A stretch of 64,000 bases of DNA from contig NZ_CP076023.1 of the NCBI RefSeq assembly GCF_018623035.1, positions 620,001-684,000 on the forward strand, read 5' to 3'. Source of the DNA: Cellulomonas dongxiuzhuiae (GTDB lineage Bacteria > Actinomycetota > Actinomycetes > Actinomycetales > Cellulomonadaceae). Position 1 is the first letter of the stretch, and each line of letters starts with the position of its first letter. The notes under the pieces are model-generated. The model ran no database searches. It worked only from the letters and a program-made list of their open reading frames with translations, and had not been told where the DNA came from. Made by a program: the position numbers and the translations under genes. Below are positions 23,349 through 31,242 of the stretch, in pieces.

Positions 23349-26300
23349 TCAGCCGACGCGGATGGTGTGCGCCGTCGCCGTGGGCAGATACCCGGTGTCA
23401 CCGAGGTAGAGCGCGGTGACCACGCTCGACGTCCGCACCGCGGGCAGGGTCACGGTCGCGGCCCCGTCGACCAGGCGGAAGGTGCCGACGGGCCGCAGCC
23501 CGAGCAGCACCGTGACGCGGCCGGTCGCGGCCGGTGCCCCGTCCCCGCCGCCCACGCGCACCGTGACGGTGGGCGTGCTGCCCGCGGGCACGGTCCACGT
23601 CGCGGTCTCGAGCGTCGCCGTCGAGGACCCCGGGACGACCCGGACCTGCGTGGCTCCCTGGGAGCGCGCCACGTCGGTGGTGCCCTCGTACACCGCGACG
23701 AGCGCGTGCGTGCCCGTCGTCAGGGTGCGCGGCAGCGGGACCGTCGCCGTGCCCGTGAGCCCGTCCACCGTGACGTCCGCGGTCGCGAGCACCTTGCCGC
23801 GCTCGCTGATCGTCACCGTGCCGGACGGTGCCCAGCTCTGGCCGGTCACCGTGACGGTGGCCGTGGCCTGCTGGCCGTACCGGACGACGGCCGGGGCGAC
23901 GCGCAGCGTGGTCGTCGAGGCCGACGGTGCGAGCACCGCCTCCACCACGTTCGACGTCGACGGTGCGTAGACCGGCGTGTCCGGCCGGTACTCCGCCCGC
24001 AGCTGGTGCGTCCCGGCGCCCAGGGACGCGGTGCCCCACACGCCCGCCCCGTCGACGACCTCGGTGGTGCCGAGCTCGGTGTCGCCGTCGTACAGCGTGA
24101 ACGTGCCGGTGGCCTCGCGCGGGGTGACCGTCATCTGGAACAGGGTCTCCTCGCCGGCGGTCCACGCGGACTCGACGTCGAGCGTCGTGGTCGTCTCGAC
24201 GACGTCGGGCACCGTCACGTCGACGACCTGCGCGCGATCGCCCGTGCCGTTGAGGTGGTGCAGCACCAGGATGTCGGCCTCGGCGGCACCCGGGCCGCCG
24301 TGGACGTCGACGGTGGCACCGTCGAACGCCTGCGACACGAAGTCGGCACGCAGGTTCGACCCGAACCACAGCGGCGGGTCGTACGGGTCGACCGTGAACT
24401 GCGCGACCTCGTCGACGATCCCGTCGGCGGGGAACGCGTAGCCGCTGCGCATCTGCACGGTCACGCCCACGCGGTCGCCCGGCTCGACACCGAGAGATGC
24501 GAGCGGCACGGGCACGACGACCGTGCTGTTGTCGAACGCTCCCATCTCGAAGTTCCCGGCGAACGGGTACAGCAGGTCGGAGGTGCCCACCTGCTTGCCG
24601 GTGCTGTCGAACGTCTCGACGACGGTGTAGTCGAAGAAGTCCTGGGTCGCGTTGACGTACTTCCTGACCCTCGTCCGGAAGTCCGTGTCGCCGTCGCCGT
24701 CGGTGTCGAACAGGACCCACGGCCGCAGGGAGTTGCCGAGGACGGCCCAGTCGGCGTCGGTCGCGATGCCGATGCCGAGGAACCCGTCTGCCGGGTCGCT
24801 GCCCGCAGCCGCGACCGCGGGTGCGGTCGACGCCCACCCGACGTGCCGGATGTCACCGGCCGCGACCGTCGAGCGCGACGTCTCCGCGCCCGCCGGCAGC
24901 TGCTCCAGGCGCGGGGAGTCGGCCGCGTGCACCAGCGGCGTGGCCAGCCCTTCCCAGCCCTCGGCCTCGACGTCGCGCCCGCTGAAGGCGAGCTCGGCCG
25001 TCTCCGCAGCCGGGTCCGGGAACGTGACGTCCGCCGCCTCGAGGTCGGTCGTGGGCCGCGGCGTGGCCTGCACGGGCAGGCGCCACTGCGTGGCGCCGGA
25101 CGTCAGGACGAGCCGGCCGGAGACCTGCGAGACGTACTCGCGCGGCCAGTCGGCCATCTGCTCGACCTCCTGCGTCGGGTCGATGTCACGCGCGACGGTG
25201 GCCGGGTCGGCCGTGAACGTCAGGGTGACGATGCCGGTACCGCCCGCCGGGACCCGCAGGCTCGCGGGCGCCGCCGTGATGGTGGCCCCGCCCGAGGTCG
25301 TGCTCGACGTGACCTCGGTGCTGTAGGTGCGGGCCGTCGAGCCCAGGTTCTGCACGGTGACCGCCTTGCGGATCGTCACCGTCTCGTCCGCCAGGGGCAC
25401 CACGCCGAAGCTCACGGACGTCTGCTGCGGCCGCTCGGCGTTGTACACCAGGGTGTCCTGCGTGACCGCGGCGAGCGCGTCGACGCGTCCGGAGCCGACG
25501 CGCGCCGGCCCGTAGAACAGGTCGCCGCCGGGCTCGGTGGCGATGTCGTGCGTCGCGGTGTTGACCACCGCCGCCTTCACCTGGGCGGCGGACCACCCGG
25601 GGTGCGCCTCCCGGACGAGCGCGACGATGCCGGCCACGTGCGGCGCCGCCATGGACGTGCCGCTCTTCGTCGTCCCGCCGTTGCCGGAGCCGACGCCCGC
25701 GGACACGATCGACTGGCCGGGGGCCGCGACGTCGGGCTTGCCCCAGCCGAGCGAGCCGTGCACGCCGCGTGAGGAGAACGAGCTGAGGGTGTCGGGCGCG
25801 ACGTCCTCCCGGGCGCTGAGGGCGAGGGAGGGGCCGATCCGCACGACGAGCGTGCCGGCCTCGATCTCCGGCAGGAGCCGGTCGGTGGTCGCGGCGGTCA
25901 TCTGGAAACCGGGGATGGCCGCGTTGCCGCCGATCAGGGCGGCGAACACCGGCAGCTCGGTCGGCAGGAGCACGCCGACCGCGCCGGCGGCCGCCGCGTT
26001 GTCGAAGCGCGGGCCCGACCCGCACCTGCGGGTGCCGTCGTCCCACCACAGGTACACGATCTTGCCGGCGACGGCCGCGGCCTGCTCGGCCGTGAAGGCG
26101 TCGCACCCGTCGAACTGCGCGCCGACGTACGCGACCGGGGCGGTGACGTCGTCGTCCCCGGCGTAGTTCACCGAGTTCTGGCCGGCGTGGCGGCCGAGGA
26201 GGGCGTCGTCGGACGCCTCGGTGACCTCGAGCGCGTCGAAGGGGAGGTCCTTGCCGACGGACGACGCGACGGTCAGGCCGGCGAAGCCGTTGCCGGGCGA

Positions 26301-27491
26301 GCCGCCGACGTCCTCGACGTCGCCCTCGTTGCCGGCGGACAGCACGACGGTCGTGCCGAGGGCCGTCAGCTCGGCGATCTGGGCGGACTCGGGGTCGTCC
26401 GCCGGGGCCGCCGCGCCGCCGAGGGAGAGGTTGAGCACGTCGATGCGGTCGTCGTACGCGCCGTCGCCGTCGGGGTCGGCGGCCCAGTCGAGCGCGAGCG
26501 CCGTGAGGGCGGTCGTCCCGGTGATGTCGCCGAAGACCTTGAGGGCGTAGATCCCGGCCCTCGGTGCCGTCCCGGGCCCGAGCGGCCAGTCCCGCACGGA
26601 CGTCAGGGCGTCGTACTCGCCGTCGAACGTCTCGCCGTCCGGGGTGACGCCGTAGCCGGCCGCCGTGCCGGCGACGTGGGTGCCGTGGCCGTTCACGTCG
26701 ATGGGGTTCTCGTCGGGTGCGGGGACGAGCTGGTCGCCCTCACCGTCGGCGTCGTAGTCGTAGCCGGCGAAGTCGTAGCCGCCGAGGAACTTGGCGGGGT
26801 CGTAGGAGCCGGCCGGTACGGGGCCCGTGCCGTCCTCGCCGTACGCGGCCTCGTACGCCTCGACCGTGCCCTCGCCACCGAAGTCGGCGTGCGTGTAGTC
26901 CAGGCCGGTGTCGATGACGCCGATGGTGACGTCCGTGCCCAGGACGCCCGTGCTCTGCCACGTGGCCAGGGCGCGGGTGAACTCGACCTGCGCGGCGTTG
27001 TCGAGCGTGCGCGTGGCGACCAGGCGGACCGAGTCGACGGCCGGGTCGTCGGCGAGCGCGCGCAGCTGCTCGGCGTCGCCGAGCACCAGGGCGCCGGACA
27101 CGAGGTTGGTCAGGGTCGCGAGCCGCTGCGGCTGCGCGGCGGCGGTGCGCGCACGTGCCTGCGACGCCTCGGCCGGGACGACGTCCTCGGCGGCGGCCTG
27201 CGTGGCCTGCGCAGCGGCCCGCACCTGCGCGGGGGTGCCGCCGTCGGCGGCGACCTCGACGCCCGACGGCGTGCTGAGCTCGACGAAGGCCGTGACGGTG
27301 CCGGTCGCGTCGGCGAGCGCCTCACCCACGCCGTCGGGCTGCCCGGCGGGCAGGCCGCCCGCGACGAGGAGGCCGGACAGGTCGCCGGGCGGGGGTGCGG
27401 CCGCGGCGGCGGGGGCGCCCAGGAGGGCCCCCGCGAGGACGACGGAGACGGCGGTCAGGCCGGCGATCGGGCGACGTGGCATGTGTCTCAT
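23349..27491 (-). CDS. Secreted subtilisin-like serine protease with PA insertion and Ig-like repeats
   Basis: An exported S8 protease of about 1380 residues. After a signal peptide ending near AAAAAPPPG comes an inhibitor-like prodomain. The catalytic triad follows: Asp in GVIDTGLDYTHADFGG, His in DVNGHGTHVAGTAAG, Ser in SGTSMAAPHVAGIVAL. A protease-associated (PA) insertion lies between His and Ser (GKIVYLWWDD). Downstream are a fibronectin-like region and three bacterial Ig-like repeats of about 90 residues that begin near TTTLDVESAW, TTTLRVAPAVV and TATLETATW. The mature enzyme is probably secreted to digest proteins. No sortase signal or anchor is seen. ATG 27482 is an alternative start, three codons inside. 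Confidence 0.93.
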   Translation of the reverse strand: MRHMPRRPIAGLTAVSVVLAGALLGAPAAAAAPPPGDLSGLLVAGGLPAGQPDGVGEALADATGTVTAFVELSTPSGVEVAADGGTPAQVRAAAQATQAAAEDVVPAEASQARARTAAAQPQRLATLTNLVSGALVLGDAEQLRALADDPAVDSVRLVATRTLDNAAQVEFTRALATWQSTGVLGTDVTIGVIDTGLDYTHADFGGEGTVEAYEAAYGEDGTGPVPAGSYDPAKFLGGYDFAGYDYDADGEGDQLVPAPDENPIDVNGHGTHVAGTAAGYGVTPDGETFDGEYDALTSVRDWPLGPGTAPRAGIYALKVFGDITGTTALTALALDWAADPDGDGAYDDRIDVLNLSLGGAAAPADDPESAQIAELTALGTTVVLSAGNEGDVEDVGGSPGNGFAGLTVASSVGKDLPFDALEVTEASDDALLGRHAGQNSVNYAGDDDVTAPVAYVGAQFDGCDAFTAEQAAAVAGKIVYLWWDDGTRRCGSGPRFDNAAAAGAVGVLLPTELPVFAALIGGNAAIPGFQMTAATTDRLLPEIEAGTLVVRIGPSLALSAREDVAPDTLSSFSSRGVHGSLGWGKPDVAAPGQSIVSAGVGSGNGGTTKSGTSMAAPHVAGIVALVREAHPGWSAAQVKAAVVNTATHDIATEPGGDLFYGPARVGSGRVDALAAVTQDTLVYNAERPQQTSVSFGVVPLADETVTIRKAVTVQNLGSTARTYSTEVTSSTTSGGATITAAPASLRVPAGGTGIVTLTFTADPATVARDIDPTQEVEQMADWPREYVSQVSGRLVLTSGATQWRLPVQATPRPTTDLEAADVTFPDPAAETAELAFSGRDVEAEGWEGLATPLVHAADSPRLEQLPAGAETSRSTVAAGDIRHVGWASTAPAVAAAGSDPADGFLGIGIATDADWAVLGNSLRPWVLFDTDGDGDTDFRTRVRKYVNATQDFFDYTVVETFDSTGKQVGTSDLLYPFAGNFEMGAFDNSTVVVPVPLASLGVEPGDRVGVTVQMRSGYAFPADGIVDEVAQFTVDPYDPPLWFGSNLRADFVSQAFDGATVDVHGGPGAAEADILVLHHLNGTGDRAQVVDVTVPDVVETTTTLDVESAWTAGEETLFQMTVTPREATGTFTLYDGDTELGTTEVVDGAGVWGTASLGAGTHQLRAEYRPDTPVYAPSTSNVVEAVLAPSASTTTLRVAPAVVRYGQQATATVTVTGQSWAPSGTVTISERGKVLATADVTVDGLTGTATVPLPRTLTTGTHALVAVYEGTTDVARSQGATQVRVVPGSSTATLETATWTVPAGSTPTVTVRVGGGDGAPAATGRVTVLLGLRPVGTFRLVDGAATVTLPAVRTSSVVTALYLGDTGYLPTATAHTIRVG

Positions 27492-27550
27492 CCCGGGGTG
27501 TCGGACGAAGCGGAACGGGCAGACGTCACGACGGGAGAGCCCCGGGACGT

Positions 27551-27564
27551 CACACCTGGGTGTG
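27551..27564 (-). promoter_or_regulatory. Inverted repeat in the subtilase leader
   Basis: CACACCTGGGTGTG (arms CACACC/GGTGTG) lies between the putative transcription start (about 27589) and the start codon. It may be an operator or an RNA hairpin. Confidence 0.35.
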
Positions 27565-27595
27565 GCTGCTGTCACAGCGCCCCGGGCACGAGTGC

Positions 27596-27624
27596 ACGCT
27601 ACTGACCGGTAGGCGTTTCGTCAC
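27596..27624 (-). promoter_or_regulatory. Subtilase promoter (-35 GTGACG, -10 TAGCGT)
   Basis: On the minus strand GTGACG (27624-27619) and TAGCGT (27601-27596) are 17 bp apart. This implies a leader of nearly 100 nt. Confidence 0.5.
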
Positions 27625-27697
27625 CCCATCTTCACGAATTCCCCCTCGGTCGGCTTTGTCGGCTTCGCCGGGTCCGCCGGGGGTGCCTCGCGGGGGG

Positions 27698-28138
27698 TCA
27701 GTGTGCCGCGAACGACTCCACGCCGTGCGGGGGAGTGGGCGCGCCGACGGGGGACGGCGCCGAGGGCGCCGGGGTCTGCGCGCGGTCCGCGAGCACCCGG
27801 GCGGTCACGATCGGGATCGAGCCGGTGCGCGGCACGTCGGCGGCGGCGGGGGCCGCGGTGAAGCGGGGCTTGCGGCCGGGGCGCCGGCGGAAACGGCGGT
27901 CCTCGATGCCCTCCAGGGTCGTCGCGCGCCACACGGCGCCGCCGTTGAGGCGGCCGTCGGGCTGCGGCAGCCACGGCACCTTGCGGGACAGCCAGACGCG
28001 GATCGTGGCGTGCTCGACGTCGAGACGGCGCGCGAGGCGCGCGATGTCGTAGAGGTCGTCGAGGTTGTCGCGCGGAGCGGGCTCCGGGGTCGAGGGGACG
28101 GTGCCGGCCGTTGCGGGTCGCACGTCGTCTGCAGGCAC
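27698..28138 (-). CDS. Small helix-turn-helix (MerR/excisionase-type) protein
   Basis: A 146-residue protein. Residues of about 27-75 form a winged-helix-type HTH: YDIARLARRLDVEHATIRVW followed by LSRKVPWLPQPDGRLNGGAV, with the W-P-PDGR-G pattern usual for excisionase/MerR-like DNA-binding domains in actinobacteria. A basic stretch (RRFRRRPGRKPRF) and a Pro/Ala tail follow. It may be a transcription factor or nucleoid-associated protein. The GTG start is set by TACCCT 7 nt upstream. It is divergent from the second VanY gene with about 130 bp between. Confidence 0.72.
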   Translation of the reverse strand: MPADDVRPATAGTVPSTPEPAPRDNLDDLYDIARLARRLDVEHATIRVWLSRKVPWLPQPDGRLNGGAVWRATTLEGIEDRRFRRRPGRKPRFTAAPAAADVPRTGSIPIVTARVLADRAQTPAPSAPSPVGAPTPPHGVESFAAH

Positions 28139-28145
28139 GTGCGCC

Positions 28146-28151
28146 AGGGTA
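28146..28151 (-). promoter_or_regulatory. -10 box of a leaderless promoter (HTH gene)
   Basis: On the minus strand TACCCT ends 7 nt before the GTG at 28138. Confidence 0.55.
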
Positions 28152-28254
28152 TCGGGAGCCGAGGTCCCAACGTGTGACGGCTTGGTAACAGGATGTGCAC
28201 AAGATCTTCGCCTGCTCCGAGCCTCAAGTGGGCTGGACGGTCGTCCGAGACACT

Positions 28255-28260
28255 TAACGT
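28255..28260 (+). promoter_or_regulatory. -10 box of a leaderless promoter (second VanY gene)
   Basis: TAACGT ends 7 nt before the GTG at 28268. Confidence 0.6.
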
Positions 28261-28267
28261 GTTTCGC

Positions 28268-29500
28268 GTGAGTGACAGAAAGTGGATCCGGCGTCGGTCG
28301 TCGGGTGGCAGGCACGCCGCCCCGGGCCCCGCGTCGACAGCCCTCCCCCGCGCCCTGAACCCGGGCCGCGTGCCCGTCCGCATCGCCCAGACCGGGGTGG
28401 CGCTCGGGCTGGTCCTGAGCATGGGCGCGGTCGTCGTAACGGCCGAGGCCGAGGAGCCGAGCCCCGCGTCCGTCGCCGGCGAGGCGGCGCTCGCGCTGGC
28501 CACCGAAGCGGGCACCTCGTCGCCGCAGCTGCGCGCGCAGGCGGTCGACGCGGCGATCGCCGCCGTCGACCAGGTCGGGCGCGTGCGGGCCGACGCCGCA
28601 CAGGTCGCCGTCCCCGAGGACGTGCTCGCCGAGCTCGACGCCGCCACCGCCGACCTGCAGGCCGCGATCGCGCAGGTCGACGCGCAGCCCGTCGTCCGGC
28701 GCGACAAGAGCGCCTCGCGCAGCGCCGAGCGTGGCGAGGCGGACCCCACCAGCCCCACCACGACGCCCGACTCGGCCACGATGGGCCCGACCGCCGAGCC
28801 CACGACGGACGCGGCCCCCGCGACCGACGACGCGGCCCCCGCCGCATCGCCCGCCGAGACCGACGCCCTCGTCGACACGACGCTCCCCGACACGACCGAC
28901 CCCCTGACCGCACCGCTGCGCGAGGCGCTCGACCGCGTCCGCCAGGCGGCGCAGGTCGTCCTGAGCACGACCGAGCAGAAGCGGGCCGAGGCCGAGGCCG
29001 CGCAGCTCGCCCAGCAGGTCGCCGCCCAGCAGGCCGCGCAGGAGGCCGAGCGCGCCGCCGCCGAGCAGGCGGCCCGGCGGGCCGCGTGGAAGGCGTCGCT
29101 GGGCGGCTACGCGAACGGCAAGGTGCCCGCGTCCGCGCTGTGCAGCCCCTCGTTCGCCCCCGCCGCGCAGCTGCGCTGCGACGCGGCCGAGGCCCTCGAG
29201 GGTCTCAACGCGGCGTACGTCGCACGGTTCGGCGCGCCCCTGACGATCTCCGACTCCTACCGCTCGTACGCCGGGCAGGTCGCCTGCCGGGCCGCCAAGG
29301 GCAGGATGTGCGCCGCGCCGGGCACGTCCAACCACGGCATGGGTGTGGCCGTCGACCTGGGCGGCGGCGTGCAGAGCTTCGGCACCGCGCAGCACCAGTG
29401 GATGCGCGACAACGCCCCCTCGTTCCAGTGGATCCTGCCCGACTGGGCCCGCGCCGGTGGCAGCAAGCCGGAGGCGTGGCACTGGGAGTACGTCGGCTGA
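28268..29500 (+). CDS. VanY-type D-Ala-D-Ala carboxypeptidase (M15), long coiled-coil form
   Basis: An exported peptidoglycan peptidase of 410 residues and the second M15 enzyme in the window. A long basic leader (RKWIRRRSSGGRHA) precedes the signal or anchor helix (GVALGLVLSMGAVVV). Alanine/glutamate-rich helices with a Thr/Pro/Asp linker fill residues 60-275. The catalytic domain has zinc ligands His356 and Asp363 in NHGMGVAVD and His405 in WHWEY. Compared with the enzyme at 13312 it lacks the CATTYGG segment but keeps the same order of parts. The start GTG follows a TANNNT box and lacks a ribosome binding site. Confidence 0.9.
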   Translation: MSDRKWIRRRSSGGRHAAPGPASTALPRALNPGRVPVRIAQTGVALGLVLSMGAVVVTAEAEEPSPASVAGEAALALATEAGTSSPQLRAQAVDAAIAAVDQVGRVRADAAQVAVPEDVLAELDAATADLQAAIAQVDAQPVVRRDKSASRSAERGEADPTSPTTTPDSATMGPTAEPTTDAAPATDDAAPAASPAETDALVDTTLPDTTDPLTAPLREALDRVRQAAQVVLSTTEQKRAEAEAAQLAQQVAAQQAAQEAERAAAEQAARRAAWKASLGGYANGKVPASALCSPSFAPAAQLRCDAAEALEGLNAAYVARFGAPLTISDSYRSYAGQVACRAAKGRMCAAPGTSNHGMGVAVDLGGGVQSFGTAQHQWMRDNAPSFQWILPDWARAGGSKPEAWHWEYVG

Positions 29501-29504
29501 GTCA

Positions 29505-29510
29505 TACGAT
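29505..29510 (+). promoter_or_regulatory. -10 box of a leaderless promoter (AAA ATPase gene)
   Basis: TACGAT ends 7 nt before the ATG at 29518. Confidence 0.55.
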
Positions 29511-29517
29511 CGGCTGC

Positions 29518-30675
29518 ATGACCGAGCCGACGTCGCCGACGCGCCCTCTCGTCGGGCGCGGGGCGGAGCTCGACGACATCGACGAGCTGCTGTCGTCCGT
29601 CGCCACGGGCGGGGGAGCGACCGTGCTGCTCGAGGGCGAGGCGGGGGTGGGTCGCACCCGTCTCGTCGAGGCGCTGCAGCGGGCCGCCGAGCTCCTCGGG
29701 ATCCAGGTCTACCTCGGCCGCGCCGTCGGCCCGACGGCGCCGCCGTACGCGATGCTCACCGACGCCCTGCTGGGGCCCGCGCGCAGCCGCGACGACGCGG
29801 GACCCGTCGTGGCCGAGCTGACGGCGCTCCTGGAGGTGCTGCCGCGGGAGCGCTCCGACGCACCCGCCCGGTTCGCGCGCGCGGACGAGCTGTTCGCGGC
29901 CCTCGTGCGGCGCCGCGGCGAGGCCGGTCCTTGGGTCCTGGTGCTCGAGGACGTGCACCTGGCCGATCCCTGCACGCTGCACCTGCTCGCCGGGCTCGCC
30001 GGTGAGGGGGCGCTGCCGCGCGCGCTGACCGTGATGACGATGCGCGGCGTGCCGCACCGCGCCGACCTTGACGTCGTGGTCGCGGGCTGGACGCGCGCCG
30101 GTGCCCGCTACCTCGAGCTGCGGCCGCTGGGACCCGCGGCGACCGTCGAGCTCGCGCAGCACCTGCTGCACACGAGCAGCATCGGTCCGGCGCTGCGCGG
30201 CGTGCTCGGGACCACGGGCGGCAACCCCCGCCTCGTCGTCGACGTGGTGCGCACCGCCGAGGCCTGCGGCGTGCTCGAGCGCAGCGGCGGGGTCGTCGAG
30301 GCCGTCGGCACGGGATGGCTCGACGAGCTCGACGAGGTCGGGCTGGCCCACGTGCAGCACCTCGGCCCGCAGGTCCTGACGCTGCTCGGGCAGGCGTCGG
30401 TGCTCGGGGCGTCCTTCGTCGTCGGGGACCTGGCCGCACTCGCGGGCGAGCCGGTGACGGAGTGCTGGCGGACGCTGCGCGACGGGCTCGCGGCGGGTGT
30501 CGTCCACGCGCGCGGGGACCGCCTCGTGTTCCGCCACGACCTGGTCCGCACGTCGCTGTACGCCGCGCTCGACGAGGGGCAGCGCCGCGCGCTGCACGCC
30601 CGCGCGGCGTGGGCGCTGCGAGCCGCCGGTGCACCGGCGCACGTCGTCGCGGCCCACCTGGAGCGCGCACGCTGA
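29518..30675 (+). CDS. LuxR/MalT-type (LAL) AAA ATPase domain without HTH
   Basis: A 385-residue protein resembling the N-terminal ATPase module of large LuxR-family (LAL) regulators. It has VGRGAELDDIDELL, a Walker A-like GEAGVGRTRLV (40-50) in which Arg46 replaces the usual Lys, a Walker B in PWVLVLEDVHLAD, and the winged-helix-like end with FRHDLVRTSLYAAL. The family's TPR region and C-terminal LuxR HTH are absent: the stop comes right after the ATPase and no matching frame follows. It could be a shortened regulator that titrates partners, or a remnant. Nucleotide binding is doubtful without the Lys. Confidence 0.75.
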   Translation: MTEPTSPTRPLVGRGAELDDIDELLSSVATGGGATVLLEGEAGVGRTRLVEALQRAAELLGIQVYLGRAVGPTAPPYAMLTDALLGPARSRDDAGPVVAELTALLEVLPRERSDAPARFARADELFAALVRRRGEAGPWVLVLEDVHLADPCTLHLLAGLAGEGALPRALTVMTMRGVPHRADLDVVVAGWTRAGARYLELRPLGPAATVELAQHLLHTSSIGPALRGVLGTTGGNPRLVVDVVRTAEACGVLERSGGVVEAVGTGWLDELDEVGLAHVQHLGPQVLTLLGQASVLGASFVVGDLAALAGEPVTECWRTLRDGLAAGVVHARGDRLVFRHDLVRTSLYAALDEGQRRALHARAAWALRAAGAPAHVVAAHLERAR

Positions 30676-30687
30676 CACCGTGCGGCC

Positions 30688-30719
30688 TAGGGTCGGACGT
30701 GGGCGCGGGCCGCGCCCAC
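30688..30719 (+). promoter_or_regulatory. OsmC promoter -10 and leader hairpin
   Basis: TAGGGT (30688-30693) is followed by a perfect inverted repeat, GTGGGCGCG-GGC-CGCGCCCAC (30699-30719), 23 bp before the OsmC ATG. The repeat could be an operator, a leader hairpin or the upstream gene's terminator. Confidence 0.45.
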
Positions 30720-30742
30720 CCACCGACGTACGAGGAGTGGAC

Positions 30743-31183
30743 ATGCCCACGCGCACCGCACGGACCGCCTGGAACGGCACGCTGCAGGACGGCAGCGGCC
30801 AGGTCGAGCTCAGCAGCTCGAAGGTCGGCACGTACGACGTCTCGTTCCCCAAGCGTGCGGCCGAGGACGCCGACGGCACGACGAGCCCCGAGGAGCTCAT
30901 CGCCGCGGCGCACTCGTCCTGCTACGCGATGCAGCTGTCGGCGGACATCGCCGAGGCCGGCGGGACGCCCGTCGCCCTCGAGGTGACGGCCGACGTGAGC
31001 CTGGGCCCCGACCCGGCCGGCGGCTTCCGCATCACGGGCATCGCGCTGAAGGTCCGCGGCGAGGTCGAGGGCCTGGACGAGGCGGGCTTCCGCGCCGCCG
31101 CCGAGTCCGCCAAGAAGGGCTGCCCGGTCAGCAAGGCGCTGACGGGCACGGAGATCACGCTGGACGCCGCGCTGGAGTCCTGA
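30743..31183 (+). CDS. OsmC/OhrB-family thiol peroxidase
   Basis: A 146-residue OsmC-type protein that reduces organic hydroperoxides. The two redox Cys are Cys60 in AHSSCYAMQL and Cys127 in KGCPVSKAL, both at the expected places. The catalytic Arg expected in this family near residue 38 may be the one in FPKRAAED. The TSPEELIAAAH motif is characteristic. The start has GAGG about 7 nt upstream. It is probably induced by oxidative or osmotic stress in the family; here an inverted repeat lies between promoter and gene. Confidence 0.93.
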   Translation: MPTRTARTAWNGTLQDGSGQVELSSSKVGTYDVSFPKRAAEDADGTTSPEELIAAAHSSCYAMQLSADIAEAGGTPVALEVTADVSLGPDPAGGFRITGIALKVRGEVEGLDEAGFRAAAESAKKGCPVSKALTGTEITLDAALES

Positions 31184-31242
31184 GCGCCTGCCTTCCGGAC
31201 GGCCGGTGCAGGTCCCGGTGGCGCGGTGGGAGACTGCCGATC

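Noticed and set aside
23949..24441. Open frames on the plus strand inside the subtilase gene
   Set aside because: They lie opposite clear Ig-like repeat coding sequence and encode Thr/Ser/Val-rich shadows with no start signal.
27621..28202. A 193-codon minus-strand frame overlapping the HTH gene and ending in a less GC-rich tail
   Set aside because: Most of its product is Arg/Ala/Pro-rich and it overlaps the HTH gene in another frame; the tail PADPAKPTKPTEGEFVKMG looks protein-like but has no separate start.
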